Positions 34,605 through 47,194 of a stretch of 64,000 nucleotides of DNA are shown piece after piece (the first letter of the stretch is position 1; each line of letters begins with the position of its first letter). This stretch comes from Cololabis saira (lineage: Eukaryota; Chordata; Actinopteri; Beloniformes; Belonidae): assembly GCF_033807715.1 (NCBI RefSeq), contig NC_084597.1:9610843-9674842 (forward strand), written 5' to 3'. A model generated the notes under the pieces. It was not told the DNA's origin, ran no database searches, and saw nothing but the letters and a program-made list of their open reading frames with translations. A program made the position numbers and the translations under genes.

Positions 34605-36268
34605 TAAAAAAGGAAACACATCAACATTTGTCCCAGTTTTAAGGAATAAAGTGTCTTTAGGAGGGTCAACCCTCCCTAACCCGCCCTCTGACAATGATCC
34701 ATCCAGCTATGTTTACTACTGCTCACATTCACTACAAGATACATCAGTTGAAATAATGTATATAATTGATCAATTAAAGGGGACCTATTGTGAAAAACAC
34801 GTTTTTTCTTGTTTTAACATGTATAAAGTGGTCTCCCCTCACCCTGCCAACACAGGAAAGATGAAATCCCATGAATTTCTGCAAGGTCTGTACCCCCGCC
34901 CGGCAGAATCCCCCAGTGTCATGTGACTTTTTTGAGCCGTTCAGATTCTGCTCCTGTCGTTACGTAACGACGGGAGCAGATTTCCACAGGTCCGGCAGCC
35001 TGCAATTTACCAGGATTGACAATACCCACATCAGACAGATAAGTTTAATAATAGCTCTAATGCTATCCTTACTCCGTTTATCACTGACCTCCAACTTGAA
35101 ATGGTCAGCAATCCTCAACAACTGATCACGTGTGTAGTACTCCAAAGACTCCTCTGATGGAGCTTTCAAAAAATCCTCCACACTAGCCATGGTTATCAAC
35201 CAGCCCAATTACCTGTCCAAACACAGACTATACAAACCAATGCAAATAAAAACAACCTGCAGTGCTTAACCTGTAGCACACTGAGCTCACACAGTCCCCC
35301 CACAGCCAAAACGTCACCGTAGCCCCGTCCCTCTAACTGCCTAACCAGAATCTAGCTAAGCTCCCCCCTAGTCTTCAGGTATTTGGTGGTGGGTATTTAC
35401 GCACTAAAGCCCGTCAGCCCGGCAAAGCAACCACTAAATGGCGACTCACCTGCAGCTGCGGATGTGCCCCCGAGACAACTGCTCCAGCCACTTTCACACC
35501 ACACTAACACGCCCCCAAACGAACTCCAAAGGGAACTCGCTCTTAAGCCTAACGGGGACAGAAGCAACAGCGACTTAATACGGCTGCACACGCACAGGAT
35601 CCCACAAACTCAGTGCCTAAAAAACAACACCAGCACAACACAGCCTGGAACAAAACAATCTCCTCAGAACAGAAACAGAACAGAAATAATGTATATAATT
35701 GATCCATTAAAGAATAATTTAATTACTCAAACTGATTAAAGTATCAAAAAGAAGGATTATTTCAGTAGTAAAACTCATACATGAACTGCAGTAAATAACA
35801 GCTGGATAGAACATTGTCAGGAGACCCTCCTAAAGCTCTGTATTTTTCTTCTTTAAAGTAATCTACAGTCCTAATAAAATTAATCTACAATCATTCACTT
35901 ACCTTCATACAATCAATCATTCACTTACCTTCATACAATCTTAACATTACTAAAGACAAAGTTTTTTTCTTTCAACATTAATCTCGACATTTAAACATCT
36001 CGACATTTCAACTTTTTTCTCAACATTTCGACTTTTTTCTCGACATTTTTACTTTTTTCTCGACATTTAGACTTTTTTCTGGAAATTGTACTTCAAAATT
36101 AATCTCGACATTCTACTTTAAAGTAATCTACAGTCCTAATCAAATTCATCTACAATCATTCACTTACCTGCATACGATCAATCATTCACTTACCTTCATA
36201 CAATCTTAACATTACTAAAGACAGAGTTTTCTTGTTGGTTTTTTCTGCAAGAGAAAGAAAAGGTAGTT
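34605..36268. repeat. Array unit 10 (with B2; short minisatellite)
   Basis: B2 about 34782-35685, minisatellite only about 35970-36110. Micro-exon intact. Confidence 0.85.
35011..35190 (-). pseudogene. SAP-like first exon, copy 6, frameshifted
   Basis: 180 bases; one base is missing (GATAAGTTTAA in place of GATAAGCTTTAA on the + strand), shifting the frame after RAIIK. Confidence 0.7.
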
Positions 36269-37089
36269 TAAAAAAGGAAACTCATCAACATTTGTCCCAG
36301 TTTTAAGGAATAAAGTGTCTTTAGGAGGGTCAACCCTCCCTAACCCGCCCTCTGACAATGATCCATCCAGCTATGTTTACTACTGCTCACATTCACTACA
36401 AGATACATCAGTTGAAATAATGTATATAATTGATCAATTAAAGAATAATTGAATTAGTCAAACTGATTAAAGTATCAAAAAGAAGGATTATTTCAGTAGT
36501 AAAACTCATACATGAACTGCAGTAAATAACAGCTGGATAGAACATTGTCAGGAGACCCTCCTAAAGCTCTGTATTTCTCTACTTTAAAGTAATCTACAGT
36601 CCTAATCAAATGAATCTACAATCATTCACTTACCTTCATACAATCAATCATTCACTTACCTTCATACAATCTTAACATTACTAAAGACAAAGTTTTTTCT
36701 TTCAACATTAATCTCTACATTTAAACATCAATCTCGATATTTTGACTTTTTTTTTTCGAAATTTCGGCTTTTTTCTCGACATTTTGACTTTTTTCTCGAC
36801 ATTTTAACTTTTTTTCTGGAAATTGTACTCCAACATTAATCTCGTCATTTCAACATCAATCTCGATATTTTGACTTTTTTCTGGACATTTTAAATTTTTT
36901 CTGGAATTTGTACTTCAACATTAATCACGACATTCTACTTTAAAGTAATCTACAGTCCCAATCAAATTCATCTACAATCATTCACTTACCTTCATACAAT
37001 CAATCATTCACTTACCTTCATACAATCTTAACATTACTAAAGACAGAGTTTTTTTGTTGTTTTTTTCTGCAAGAGAAAGAAAAGGTAGT
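36269..37089. repeat. Array unit 11 (no B2; minisatellite)
   Basis: Minisatellite about 36700-36930. Micro-exon length and frame kept. Confidence 0.85.
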
Positions 37090-37496
37090 TTAAAAAAGGA
37101 AACACATCAACATTTGTCCCGGTTTTAAGGAATAAAGTGTCTTTAGGAGGGTCAACCCTCCCTAACCCGCCCTCTGACAATGATCCATTCAGATATGTTT
37201 ACTACTGCTCACATTCACTACAAGATACATCAGTTGAAATAATGTATATAATTGATCAATTAAAGGGGACCTATTATGAAAAACACGTTTTTTCTTGGTT
37301 TAACATGTATAAAGGTTTCTCCCCTCACCCTGCCAACACAGGAAAGATGAAATCCCATGAATTTCTGCAAGGTCTGTACCCCCGCCCGGCAGAATCCCCC
37401 AGTGTCATGTGACTTTTTTGAGCCGTTCAGATTCTGCTCCTGTCGTTACGTAACGACGGGAGCAGATTTCCATAGGTCCGGCAGCCTGCAATTTAC

Positions 37497-38407
37497 CAGG
37501 ATTGACAATACCCACATCAGACAGATAAGCTTTAATAATAGCTCTAATGCTATCCTTACTCCGTTTATCACTGACCTCCAACTTGAAATGGTCAGCAATC
37601 CTCAACAACTGATCACGTGTGTAGTTAGGGTTGCCACCCGTCCCGTAAAACACGGAATTGTCCTTTATTTGAGAAAAAAATGTTGCGTCCCGTATTGAAC
37701 TAATACGGGACACGATTTGTACCGTATTTTCATTAATTTTTAAACCATATTCTAGTTGAATTATTGAAATAAATTAACTTTTACACCATATTCTAGTTGA
37801 ATTATTGAAATAAATTAACTTTTACACCATATTCTAGTTGAGTTATTGAAATAAATTAACGTTTCCACCATATTCTAGTTGAATTATTGAAATAAATTAA
37901 CTTTTACACCATATTCTAGTTGAATTATTGAAATAAATTAACTTTTACACCGTATTCTAGTTGAATTATTGAAATAAATTAACGTTTACACCATATTCTA
38001 GTTGAATTATTGAAATAAATTAACTTTTACACCATATTCTAGTTGAATTATTGAAATAAATTAACTTTTACACCATATTCTTCACCTGTAGCTATATTAT
38101 ACATCTAGGCTGATGTGGACATACGTAGCATAGGAGGCTATTTCAGTTGCTATATGGTTGTCTGTCTCTACAGTCATGAAAGTTCAATGCTATTAAAGCA
38201 TTTTAAACTTTAAATCAGGGCATTTTGTTTTTCATATAAAATAAACACATTTTTATTCAGTTTAGAAGTTTTGGGGCTTTTTTTTGGCTCCTGCGCTACT
38301 GAAATCAGGGCGTCCCTTATTTCTATTTCTGAAAGGTGGCAACCCTATGTGTAGTACTCCAAAGACTCCTCTGATGGAGCTTTCAAAAAATCCTCCACAC
38401 TAGCCAT
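37497..38407 (-). pseudogene. SAP-like first exon, copy 7, split by a hAT MITE
   Basis: Exon parts are 38348-38407 and 37497-37625. The insertion point differs from that in copy 2 and duplicated TGTGTAGT. Confidence 0.7.
37626..38347. mobile_element. hAT MITE with internal 41-bp minisatellite (family TAGGGT, copy 2)
   Basis: Ends TAGGGTTGCCACC and GGTGGCAACCCTA. The 8-bp target duplication is TGTGTAGT (37618-37625 and 38348-38355). It is inverted relative to the copy at 26386 and carries about nine copies of the 41-bp repeat at about 37735-38080. Confidence 0.88.
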
Positions 38408-39914
38408 GGTTATCAACCAGCCCAATTACCTGTCCAAACACAGACTATACAAACCAATGCAAAAAAAAACAAAAACAAACTGCAGTGCTTAACCTGTAGC
38501 ACACTGAGCTCACACAGTCCCCCCACAGCCAAAACGTCACCGTAGCCCCGTCCCTCTAACTGCCTAACCAGAATCTAGCTAAGCTCCCCCTAGTCTTCAG
38601 GTATTTGGTGGTGGGTATTTACGCACTAAAGCCCGTCAGCCCGGCAAAGCAACCACTAAATGGCGACTCACCTGCAGCTGCGGATGTGCCCCCGAGACAA
38701 CTGCTCCAGCCACTTTCACACCACACTAACACGCCCCCAAACGAACTCCAAACGGAACTCGCTCTTAAGCCTAACAGGGACAGAAGCAACAGCGACTTAA
38801 TACGGCTGCACACACACAGGATCCCACAAACTCAGTGCCTAAAAAACAACAACACCAGCACAACACAGCCTGGCACAAAACAATCCCCTCAGAACAGAAA
38901 CAGAACAGAAATAATGTATATAATTGATCCATTAAAGAATAATTTAATTAGTCAAACTGATTAAAGTATCAAAAAGAAGGATAATTTCAGTAGTAAAACT
39001 CATACATGAACTGCAGTAAATAACAGCTGGATAGAACATTGTCAGGAGACCCTCCTAAAGCTCTGTATTTATCTACTTTAAAGTAATCTACAGTCCTAAT
39101 AAAATTCATCTACAATCATTCACTTACCTTCATACAGTCAATCATTCACTTACCTTCATACAATCTTAACATTACTAAAGACAAAGTTTTTTTCTTTCAA
39201 CATTAATCTCGACATTTAAACATCAATCTCGATATTTTGACTTTTTTTTTCGAAATTTCAGCTTTTTTCTGGAAATTTTGACTTTTTTCAGCACATTTCG
39301 ACTTTTTAACTTTTTTTCTGGAAATTGTACTTCAGCATTAATCTCGACATTTCGACTTTTTTCTCGACATTTTAACTGTTTTTTCCACATTTTGACTTTT
39401 TTCTCAACATTTTGACTTTTTTTCTCGACATTTCGACTTTTTTTCCACATTTTGACTTTTTTCTCAACATTTTGACTTTTTTTCTCGACATTTCGACTTT
39501 TTTCTCAACATTTGGACTTTTTTCTCGACATTTCGACTTTTTTCTGGAAATTGTACTTCAACATTAATCTCGTCATTTCAACATTAATCTCGATATTTTG
39601 ACTTTTTTCTGGACATTTTGACTTTTTTCTGGACATTTTGACTTTTTTCTGGACATTTTGACTTTTTTCTCGAAATTTTGACTTTTTTCTCGACATTTTG
39701 ACTTTTTTCTCGACATTTTGACTTTTTTCTGGAAATTGTACTTCATTAATCTCGACATTCTACTTTAAAGTAATCTACAGTCCTAATCAAATTCATCTAC
39801 AATCATTTGCTTACCTTCATACAATCAATCATTCACTTACCTTCATACAATCTTAACATTACTAAAGCCAAAGTTTTTTTGTTGTTTTTTTCTGCAAGAG
39901 AAAGAAAGGGTAGT

Positions 39915-40864
39915 TTAAAAAAGGAAACACATCAACATTTGTCCCAGTTTTAAGGAATAAAGTGTCTTTAGGAGGGTCAAGCCTCCCTAACCCGCCCTCT
40001 GACAATGATCCATCCAGCTATGTTTACTACTGCTCACATTCACTACAAGATACATCAGTTGAAATAATGTATATAATTGATCAATTAAAGGGGACCTATT
40101 ATGAAAAACACGTTTTTTCTTGTTTTAACATGTATAAAGTGGTCTCCCCTCACCCTGCCAACACAGGAAAGATGAAATCCCATGAATTTCTGCAAGGTCT
40201 GTACCCCCGCCCGGCAGAATCCCCCAGTGTCATGTGACTTTTTTGAGCCGTTCAGATTCTGCTCCTGTCGTTACGTAACGACGGGAGCAGATTTCCACAG
40301 GTCCGGCAGCCTGCAATTTACCAGGATTGATAATACCCACATCAGACAGATAAGCTTTAATAATAACTCTAATGCTATCCTTACTCCGTTTATCACTGAC
40401 CTCCAACTTGAAATGGTCAGCAATCCTCAACAACTGATCACATTTTGACTTTTTTCTCAACATTTTGACTTTTTTTCTCGACATTTCGACTTTTTTCTCG
40501 ACATTTCGACTTTTTTCTGGAAATTGTACTTCAACATTAATCTCGTCATTTCAACATCAATCACGATATTTTGACTTTTTTCTGGACATTTTGACTTTTT
40601 TCTGGACATTTTGAATTTTTTCTTGAAATTTTGACTTTCTCGACATTTGGACTTTTTTCTCAACATTTTGACTTTTTTCTCGACATTTTGACTTTTTTCT
40701 GGAAATTGTACTTCAACATTAATCTCGACATTTTGACTTTAAAGTAATCTACAGTCCTAATCAAATTCATCTACAATCATTCACTTACCTTCATACAATC
40801 TTAACATTACTAAAGACAGAGTTTTCTTGTTGTTTTTTTCTGCAAGAGAAAGAAAAAGTAGTTT
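39915..40864. repeat. Array unit 13 (truncated B2 fused to minisatellite)
   Basis: B2 breaks at about 40440 and passes straight into the minisatellite (to about 40735); block B1 is missing. Micro-exon intact. Confidence 0.8.
40322..40441 (-). pseudogene. SAP-like first exon, copy 8, 5' part lost
   Basis: Only the segment from DQLLRIADHF to the donor remains; the start codon side is replaced by minisatellite. An A-to-V change (RVIIK) is present. Confidence 0.7.
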
Positions 40865-42596
40865 AAAAAAGGAAACACATCAACATTTGTCCCAGTTTTA
40901 AGGAATAAAGTGTCTTTAGGAGGGTCAAGCCTCCCTAACCCGCCCTCTGACAATGATCCATCCAGCTATGTTTACTACTGCTCACATTCCCTACAAGATA
41001 CATCAGTTGAAATAATGTATATAATTGATCCATTAAAGAATAATTTAATTAGTCAAACTGATTAAAGTATCAAAAAGAAGGATTATTTCAGTAGTAAAAC
41101 TCATACATGAACTGCAGTAAATAACAGCTGGATAGAACATTGTCAGGAGACCCTCCTAAAGCTCTGTATTTCTCTACTTTAAAGTAATCTACAGTCCTAA
41201 TCAAATTAATCTACAATCATTCACTTACCTTCATACAATCAATCATTCACTTACCTTCATACAATCAATCATTCACTTACCTTCATACAATCTTAACATT
41301 ACTAAAGACATAGGGGTAAATCCACAAAGAACAGATTGCGCCCGCAAATAGCGCTGTGAATTGCGCCGCATTTGCGCCCGCAATTTGCCCTGCCTTAAGG
41401 TCCTATTCACAAAAGATTTTGCTCTAATGATATACCGGCGCAAACACGCCCATAAAGTTCTGCAGCTGCAGCAGCTTTTCAAACTGTCTAAGTAAGTGAG
41501 CGGAGCTGTTTCCAGTGTTCTCCATTTCTCCATATTTCAGCACACAGATTGGTCCATAATGAAAACTATAGAAATAAAAAATAAAGCGAGTGAAAATAAG
41601 GGCGCAATTTCCACTGGGAACAGGGGGGACATGCCCCCCCACTTTTCAAACTCATGCTTTTGTCCCCCCCCCCCCGTTTCTTTTTTTTTTACAGTTTAAG
41701 AACTAACGGTAGGCTCAGCCTGTAAATCCTCAAGACACTGTCCCTCCTCCCTCAGTGCTGTTCAAGGCTGATTTATGGTTCCGCGTTAAATCGACGCAGA
41801 GCATACGGCTAAGGTTAGGCGGCGACGCGCACCGTACAGTGCGCATCGCCGCATCTTTCATGCCCCTATTGTGCGCAAGCAAGCTTTATAGATGAGGTCC
41901 CAGATCAGGATCTGACGGTAATTCATGTTCTGTGTTTTGCTACACACACCTACAGGTCAGCTGTTAAACACACACATTCTAGATTTATATGTTTATATGG
42001 TGGAATTGTTTGTAATAAAGCAGCCCCTACTGTATGGATGAATCCTGAGCTCCGTCCTGTTATTTTTATTTTTAAATCAGAGATAAGTCCACAACCCCAC
42101 TTGATCTGACTGTCTACAGTCATGTCTGAATGTAGATTTCACCTTTAATATCATTCAGTATCACACAGGCTTGAATGATATTGAAGAGAGAGAGAAACAG
42201 AGACAGAGCGGGAGTGAGGAATGAGTTTGCGCGCAGTTTAATACACGCTTCTGAAAGACGGTATTTGCTCCACTATTTTTGCGTGTGGCAAATAGCGCTG
42301 GCCTTTGTGAATTAGACGTTTTTTGCAATGAGGCTTATTTGCATAGAAAGGGGGCAATTTTGCGCCGAATGTATGAATATTACCTAATTTACATGCATGC
42401 AAATGGCACAGGCGCACAATGCCACTATTTGCTTGGCAGCGCAATTCGCCCTTTGCGGGTGCTTTGTGAATTAGACGCTCTCTTTTTGTGTCATTTGCAC
42501 CGGTTTAGCGGCCGCAAAAGCCGCGCAATCCTTTTGTGGATTTACCCCATAGTTTTTTTGTTGTTTTTTTCTGCAAGAGAAAGAAAAGGTAGTTTA
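40865..42596. repeat. Array unit 14 (no B2; PIF/Harbinger-like insertion)
   Basis: A 1236-bp element lies inside the micro-exon of this unit at 41313-42548. Confidence 0.8.
41313..42548. mobile_element. PIF/Harbinger-like non-autonomous DNA element
   Basis: Ends GGGGTAAATCCACAAAGAAC and TTTTGTGGATTTACCCC are inverted repeats that extend into GATTGCGC. Flanks carry ATA on both sides, a 3-bp duplication fitting this superfamily. The interior has CG-rich GCGCAAATTGCGCC-like words and a CAGGGGGGACATGCCCCCC stretch from another old repeat. No transposase frame seen. Confidence 0.75.
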
Positions 42597-43053
42597 AAAA
42601 ATGAAACACATCAACATTTGTCCCAGTTTTAAAGAATAAAGTGTCTTTAGGAGGGTCAAGCCTCCCTAACCCGCCCTCTGACAATGATCCATCCAGCTAT
42701 GTTTACTACTGCTCACATTCACTACAAGATACATCAGTTGAAATAATGTATATAATTGATCAATTAAAGAATAATTTAATTAGTCAAACTGATTAAAGTA
42801 TCAAAAAGAAGGATTATTTCAGTAGTTAACTCATACATGAACTGCAGTAAATAACAGCTGGATAGAACATTGTCAGGAGACCCTCCTAAAGCTCTGTATT
42901 TCTCTACTTTAAAGTAATCTACAGTCCTAATAAAATTCACCTACAATCATTCACTTACCTTCACACAATCAATCATTCCCTTACCTTCATACAATCTTAA
43001 CATTACTAAAGACAGAGTTTTCTTGTTGGTTTTTTCTGCAAGAGAAAGAAAAG
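42597..43053. repeat. Array unit 15 (last, short)
   Basis: No B2, no minisatellite. Micro-exon intact. Similarity to the array stops after AAGAGAAAGAAAAG. Confidence 0.85.
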
Positions 43054-43160
43054 TAGCTGGTCTTTTGTACACGGATTTAGAAGCTCCACTAACGGAGAGT
43101 CAATAACTTTGTCCGTAACCAAACTAATTTTTCCATGCGGGAAGAAAACAAAACCTAACA
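43046..43160 (-). pseudogene. Second gag-like N-terminal fragment at the array edge
   Basis: On the - strand the frame reads FFPHGKISLVTDKVIDSP, then LVELLNPCTKDQLL and runs straight into the micro-exon acceptor sequence. SPxxELLxxCTKDQLL resembles APSEESLEYYTRDQLL of the SAP-like exon. It may be a relative whose 3' part was replaced when the array formed. No good start codon is in frame. Confidence 0.3.
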
Positions 43161-43780
43161 AAAACAAGTGTTGGGGCTTTGTCCACAATGTGCAGTACAA
43201 AATTTTAAACAATATGGAACAAACCCCCCCCTAACTTACCTAATATTCCTAATTAACTTACCTAAATTAAACCTACCGTCGGCACCCGGGCATGAGGATT
43301 TCTCCCCTCCAGCCACCTGTGTGACCCCCAAGATCCGCCGCTACACAAAAACTCTACTAAGAGGAAATCAAAGAAACAAACAAACGGCCGACACCCTATT
43401 GGTGACGGTCGCTAAGGGATTTGTTCCAACTAGTAACAAAAGTACCTACACCTGTAAACACATCTCAACACTTACCTTGTTGTATCCTGAAACTTAGAAA
43501 CTGGGGCGAAAAAAATGCTCTCTTCCCACTCTTAACCAAAAAAACAAACAAACTCAAGTGTGAACTCCCAAACAAAACTCAATATTTTCCAAAACTGAAG
43601 AAAAAAACTTTTATCAAACAAACTAATGAATTAATCAGCCAATTAATCAATGAGGTATGGATGAGCCCCCATTTTGTCATGCTCTAGTCTAGGGCAACAT
43701 GGCAAAACAAGGAGTCCACACAATGGTCAACAGTTTTAAAGTATATTTATTAATTAAAACAATATCAAAATAATAGCCAT
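43161..43780. other. Unique sequence between the two arrays
   Basis: No gene recognised. On the - strand CAAG|GTAAGTG near 43470 looks like a splice donor, and the + strand frames here have no known motif. AT-rich DNA with ATAAATA words lies at 43735-43775, next to the GT array. Confidence 0.35.
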
Positions 43781-46700
43781 AACCGTGTGTGTGTGTGTGT
43801 GTTTTATGTGTGTGGTGTGTGTGTCTGTTTGTTTGAGTGTGTTTGTATGTTTTGTGTGTCTCTGTGTGTTAGTGTGTTTTGTGTGTGTGTGTGTGTGTGT
43901 GTTTGTGTGTGTTTGTGTGTGTTTTGTGTGTTTTGTGTGTGTTTGTGTGTTATGTGTGTGTTATGTGTGTGTTTTGTGTGTTTGTGGAAAACTTAAACTT
44001 AATTCATGGTAAGGCAGGTGGCAGAGGTCCTGCTGCATGAGAGGATAGAGAGAGAACTGTGGAGAAGGAGCTCCTTTATTCTCCACAGGTGAGCAGGATT
44101 GGTCTGACGGCCTGATCCCACTCTGCCATCACAGAGGCTGCTAGCAAGTCTACAGTGAGTTATAGGGGGCAGGGCCGTCACCGTGTGTGTGTGTGTGTGT
44201 TTGTGTGTTTTTTGTGTTTTTGTGTGTTTGTGTCTTTGTTTGTGTGTTTTGTGTGTGTCTGTGTGTTTTTTGTGTGTGTGTCTTCTTTGTGTGTCCTCTG
44301 TTTGTGTGTTTTGTGTGTGTTTGTGTGTTTTTTTGTGTGTTTGTGTCTGTATTTGTTTGTGTGTTTTGTGTTTGTTTGTGTGTGTTTTTTGTTTGTGGGT
44401 GTTTGTGTGTGTGTCTTTTTTGTGTGTCCTTTGTTGTTTGTGTGTTTTTTTGTGTGTCTGTGTTTGTATTTGTGTGTTTGTGTGTCTTTTTTGTGTGTCC
44501 GTTGTTGTTTGTGTGTTTTTTTGTGTGTGTGTGTGTGTTTTGTGTTTGTGTGTTTTTTTGTGTGTTTGTGTCTGTGTTTGTTTGTGTTTTGTGTGTGTTT
44601 GTGTGTGTGTGTTTTTTGTGTGTGTGTCTTCTTTGTGTGTCCTCTGTTTGTGTGTTTTTGTGTGTTTTTTTGTGTGTTTGTGTGTTTTGTGTTTGTGTGT
44701 GTTTTTTGTTTGTGTGTGTGTCTTTTTTGTGTGTCCGTTGTTTGTGTGTGTTTTTTTGTGTGTCTGTGTTTGTATTTGTGTGTGTGTTTTGTGTTTGTGT
44801 GTGTTTGTGTGTGTTTGTGTGACAAAACTATTTTGATAACTTTTCATGTTTAACGTCTTTTGTGTCTCCTGAGCAAGTTTTATGTGGAACGGACGATCCT
44901 GCTAGGAGTTTGGTAAAGTACGACACGTGGAAATGGCATAAATTGCGCCAAAATTACACGATTAATTCAAAATGGCCGATTACTGTTCGATAACCGAATT
45001 TTACATAATATGAATAAGATTTTACCTTTCAGTGAAGTCCCAAATACCCCTGATATTTAATGACAAAATAATTCAAGGACATTTTGATAATGATAGTGAA
45101 AAATAAAGGAAAAGTTGTTTGTGTGTGTGTTTTGTGTTTGTGTGTGTTATGTGTGTGTTTTGTGTTTGTGTGTGTTTTGTGTGTGTTTGTGTGTTATGTG
45201 TGTGTTATGTGTGTGTTTTGTGTTTGTGTGTGTTTTGTGTGTGTTTGTGGAAAATTTAAACTTAAATCATGGTAAGGCAGGTGGCAGAGGTCCTGCTGCA
45301 TGAGAGGATAGAGAGAGAGCTGTGGAGAAGGAGCTCCTTTATTCTCCACAGGTGAGCAGGATTGGTCTGACGGCCTGATCCCACTCTGCCATTACAGAGG
45401 CTGCTAGCAAGTCTACAGTGAGTTATAGGGGGCAGGGCCGTCAGTGTGTGTGTGTGTGTGTGTGTGTTTTTGTGTGTTTTTTTGTGTGTCTGTGTTTGTT
45501 TGTGTGTTTTGTGTGTGTGTGTGTGTGTGTGTGTGTCTTCTTTGTGTGTCCGTTGTTGTTTGTGTGTGTTTGTGTGTTTTTTTGTGTTTGTGTGTGTGTT
45601 TTGTGTTTGTGTGTGTTTGTGTGTGTTTGTGTGACAAAACTATTTTGATAACTTTTCATGTTTAACGTCTTTTGTGTCTCCTGAGAGAGTTTTATGTGGA
45701 ACGGACGATCCTGCTAGGAGTTTGTTAAAGTACGACACGTGGAAATGGCATAAATTGCGCCAAAATTACACGATTAATTCAAAATGGCCGATTACTGTTC
45801 GATATCAGAATTTTACTTAATATGAATAAGATTTTACCTTTCAGTGAAGTCCCAAATACCCCTGATATTTAATGACAAAATAATTCAAGGACATTTTGAT
45901 AATGATAGTGAAAAATAAAGGAAAAGTTGTTTGTGTGTGTGTTTTGTGTGTGTTTGTGTGTGTTTGTGTGTTATGTGTGTTTTGTGTGTGTTTGTGTGTG
46001 TTTTGTGTGTGTTTGTGGAAAACTTAAACTTAATTCATGGTAAGGGCAGGTGGCAGAGGTCCTGCTGCATGAGAGGATAGAGAGAGAGTCTGTGGAGAAG
46101 GAGCTCCTTTATTCTCCACAGGTGAGCAGGATTGGTCTGACGGCCTGATCCCACTCTGCCATCACAGAGGCTGCTAGCAAGACTACAGTGAGTTATAGGG
46201 GGCAGGGCCGTCAGTGTGTGTGTGTGTGTGTGTGTGTTTGTGTGTTTTTGTGTGTTTTTTGTGTGTTTTTTTTGTGTGTTTGTGTCTGTGTTTGTTTGTG
46301 TGTTTTTTGTGTGTGTGTCTTCTTTGTGTGTCCGTTGTTGTTTGTGTGTGTTTGTGTGTTTTTTTATGTGTCTGTGTTTGTATTTGTGTGTTTGTGTGTG
46401 TGTTTTGTGTTTGTGTGTGTTTGTTTGTGTTTTGTGTGACAAAACTATTTTGATAACTTTTCATGTTTAACGTCTTTTGTTTCTCCTGAGCAAGTTTTAT
46501 GTGGAACGGACGATCCTGCTAGGAGTTTGTTAAAGTACGACACGTGGAAATGGCATAAATTGTGCCAAAATTACACGATTAATTCAAAATGGCCGATTAC
46601 TGTTCGATATCAGAATTTTACATAATATGAATAAGATTTTGTGTCTGTGTCTGTGTTTGTTTGTTTGTGTTTTGTGTGTGTTTGTGGAAAATTTAAACTT

Positions 46701-46881
46701 AATTCATGGTAAGGCAGGTGGCAGAGGTCCTGCTGCATGAGAGGATAGAGAAAGAGCCTGTGGAGAAGGAGCTCCTTTATTCTCCACAGGTGAGCAGGAT
46801 TGGTCTGACGGCCTGATCCCACTCTGCCATCACAGAGGCTGCTAGCAAGTCTACAGTGAGTTATAGGGGGCAGGGCCGTCA

Positions 46882-46912
<31 letters not shown>

Positions 46913-46968
46913 TGTGTGTTTTTTTGTGTGTTTTTTTGTGTGTTTGTGTCTGTGTTTGTGTCTGTGTT

Positions 46969-47008
<40 letters not shown>

Positions 47009-47050
47009 TGTGTTTTTGTGTGTGTTTTTTTGTGTGTTTGTGTCTGTGTT

Positions 47051-47100
<50 letters not shown>

Positions 47101-47144
47101 TGTGTGTGTTTTTGTGTGTTTTTTTGTGTGTTTGTGTCTGTGTT

Positions 47145-47194
<50 letters not shown>

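Larger units (their letters stand above)
37090..39914. repeat. Array unit 12 (B2 with hAT MITE; long minisatellite)
   Basis: The longest unit. B2 is interrupted by a 722-bp hAT element at 37626-38347. Minisatellite about 39195-39760. Micro-exon length and frame kept. Confidence 0.85.
22451..43053. repeat. Tandem array of 15 composite units (gene-fragment array)
   Basis: Fifteen units repeat head to tail. Each has block A (from AAAGGAAACACATCAACATT to ATAATGTATATAATTGAT), an optional 0.9-kb insert B2, block B1 (AATAATTTAATTAGTC to GTAATCTACAGTCC), an optional 20-bp minisatellite C, and block D, which holds the micro-exon and ends CTGCAAGAGAAAGAAAAG. Units range from about 0.44 to 2.8 kb depending on which optional parts and later insertions are present. 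Sequence between units is very similar. The left edge joins a retroviral remnant; the right edge joins unique DNA at 43053. Confidence 0.9.

Noticed and set aside
22386..37698. Recurrent + strand ORFs MSLGGS(T)LPNPPSDNDPSS... and MNFCKVCTPARQNPP...
   Set aside because: Antisense to the SAP-like exon and block A; preserved by duplication only. The - strand frame has the start context and the splice donor.
23233..38964. Recurrent + strand ORFs MVVGIYALKPVSPAKQPLNG... in the array units
   Set aside because: They overlap the probable promoter/5' part of the - strand first exon, end at different stops in different units, and show no known motif. They are conserved only because the units are recent duplicates.
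43785..44012. Cysteine-rich secreted peptide gene
   Set aside because: It is a (GTGTTT)n translation at the left edge of the GT array, not a gene.
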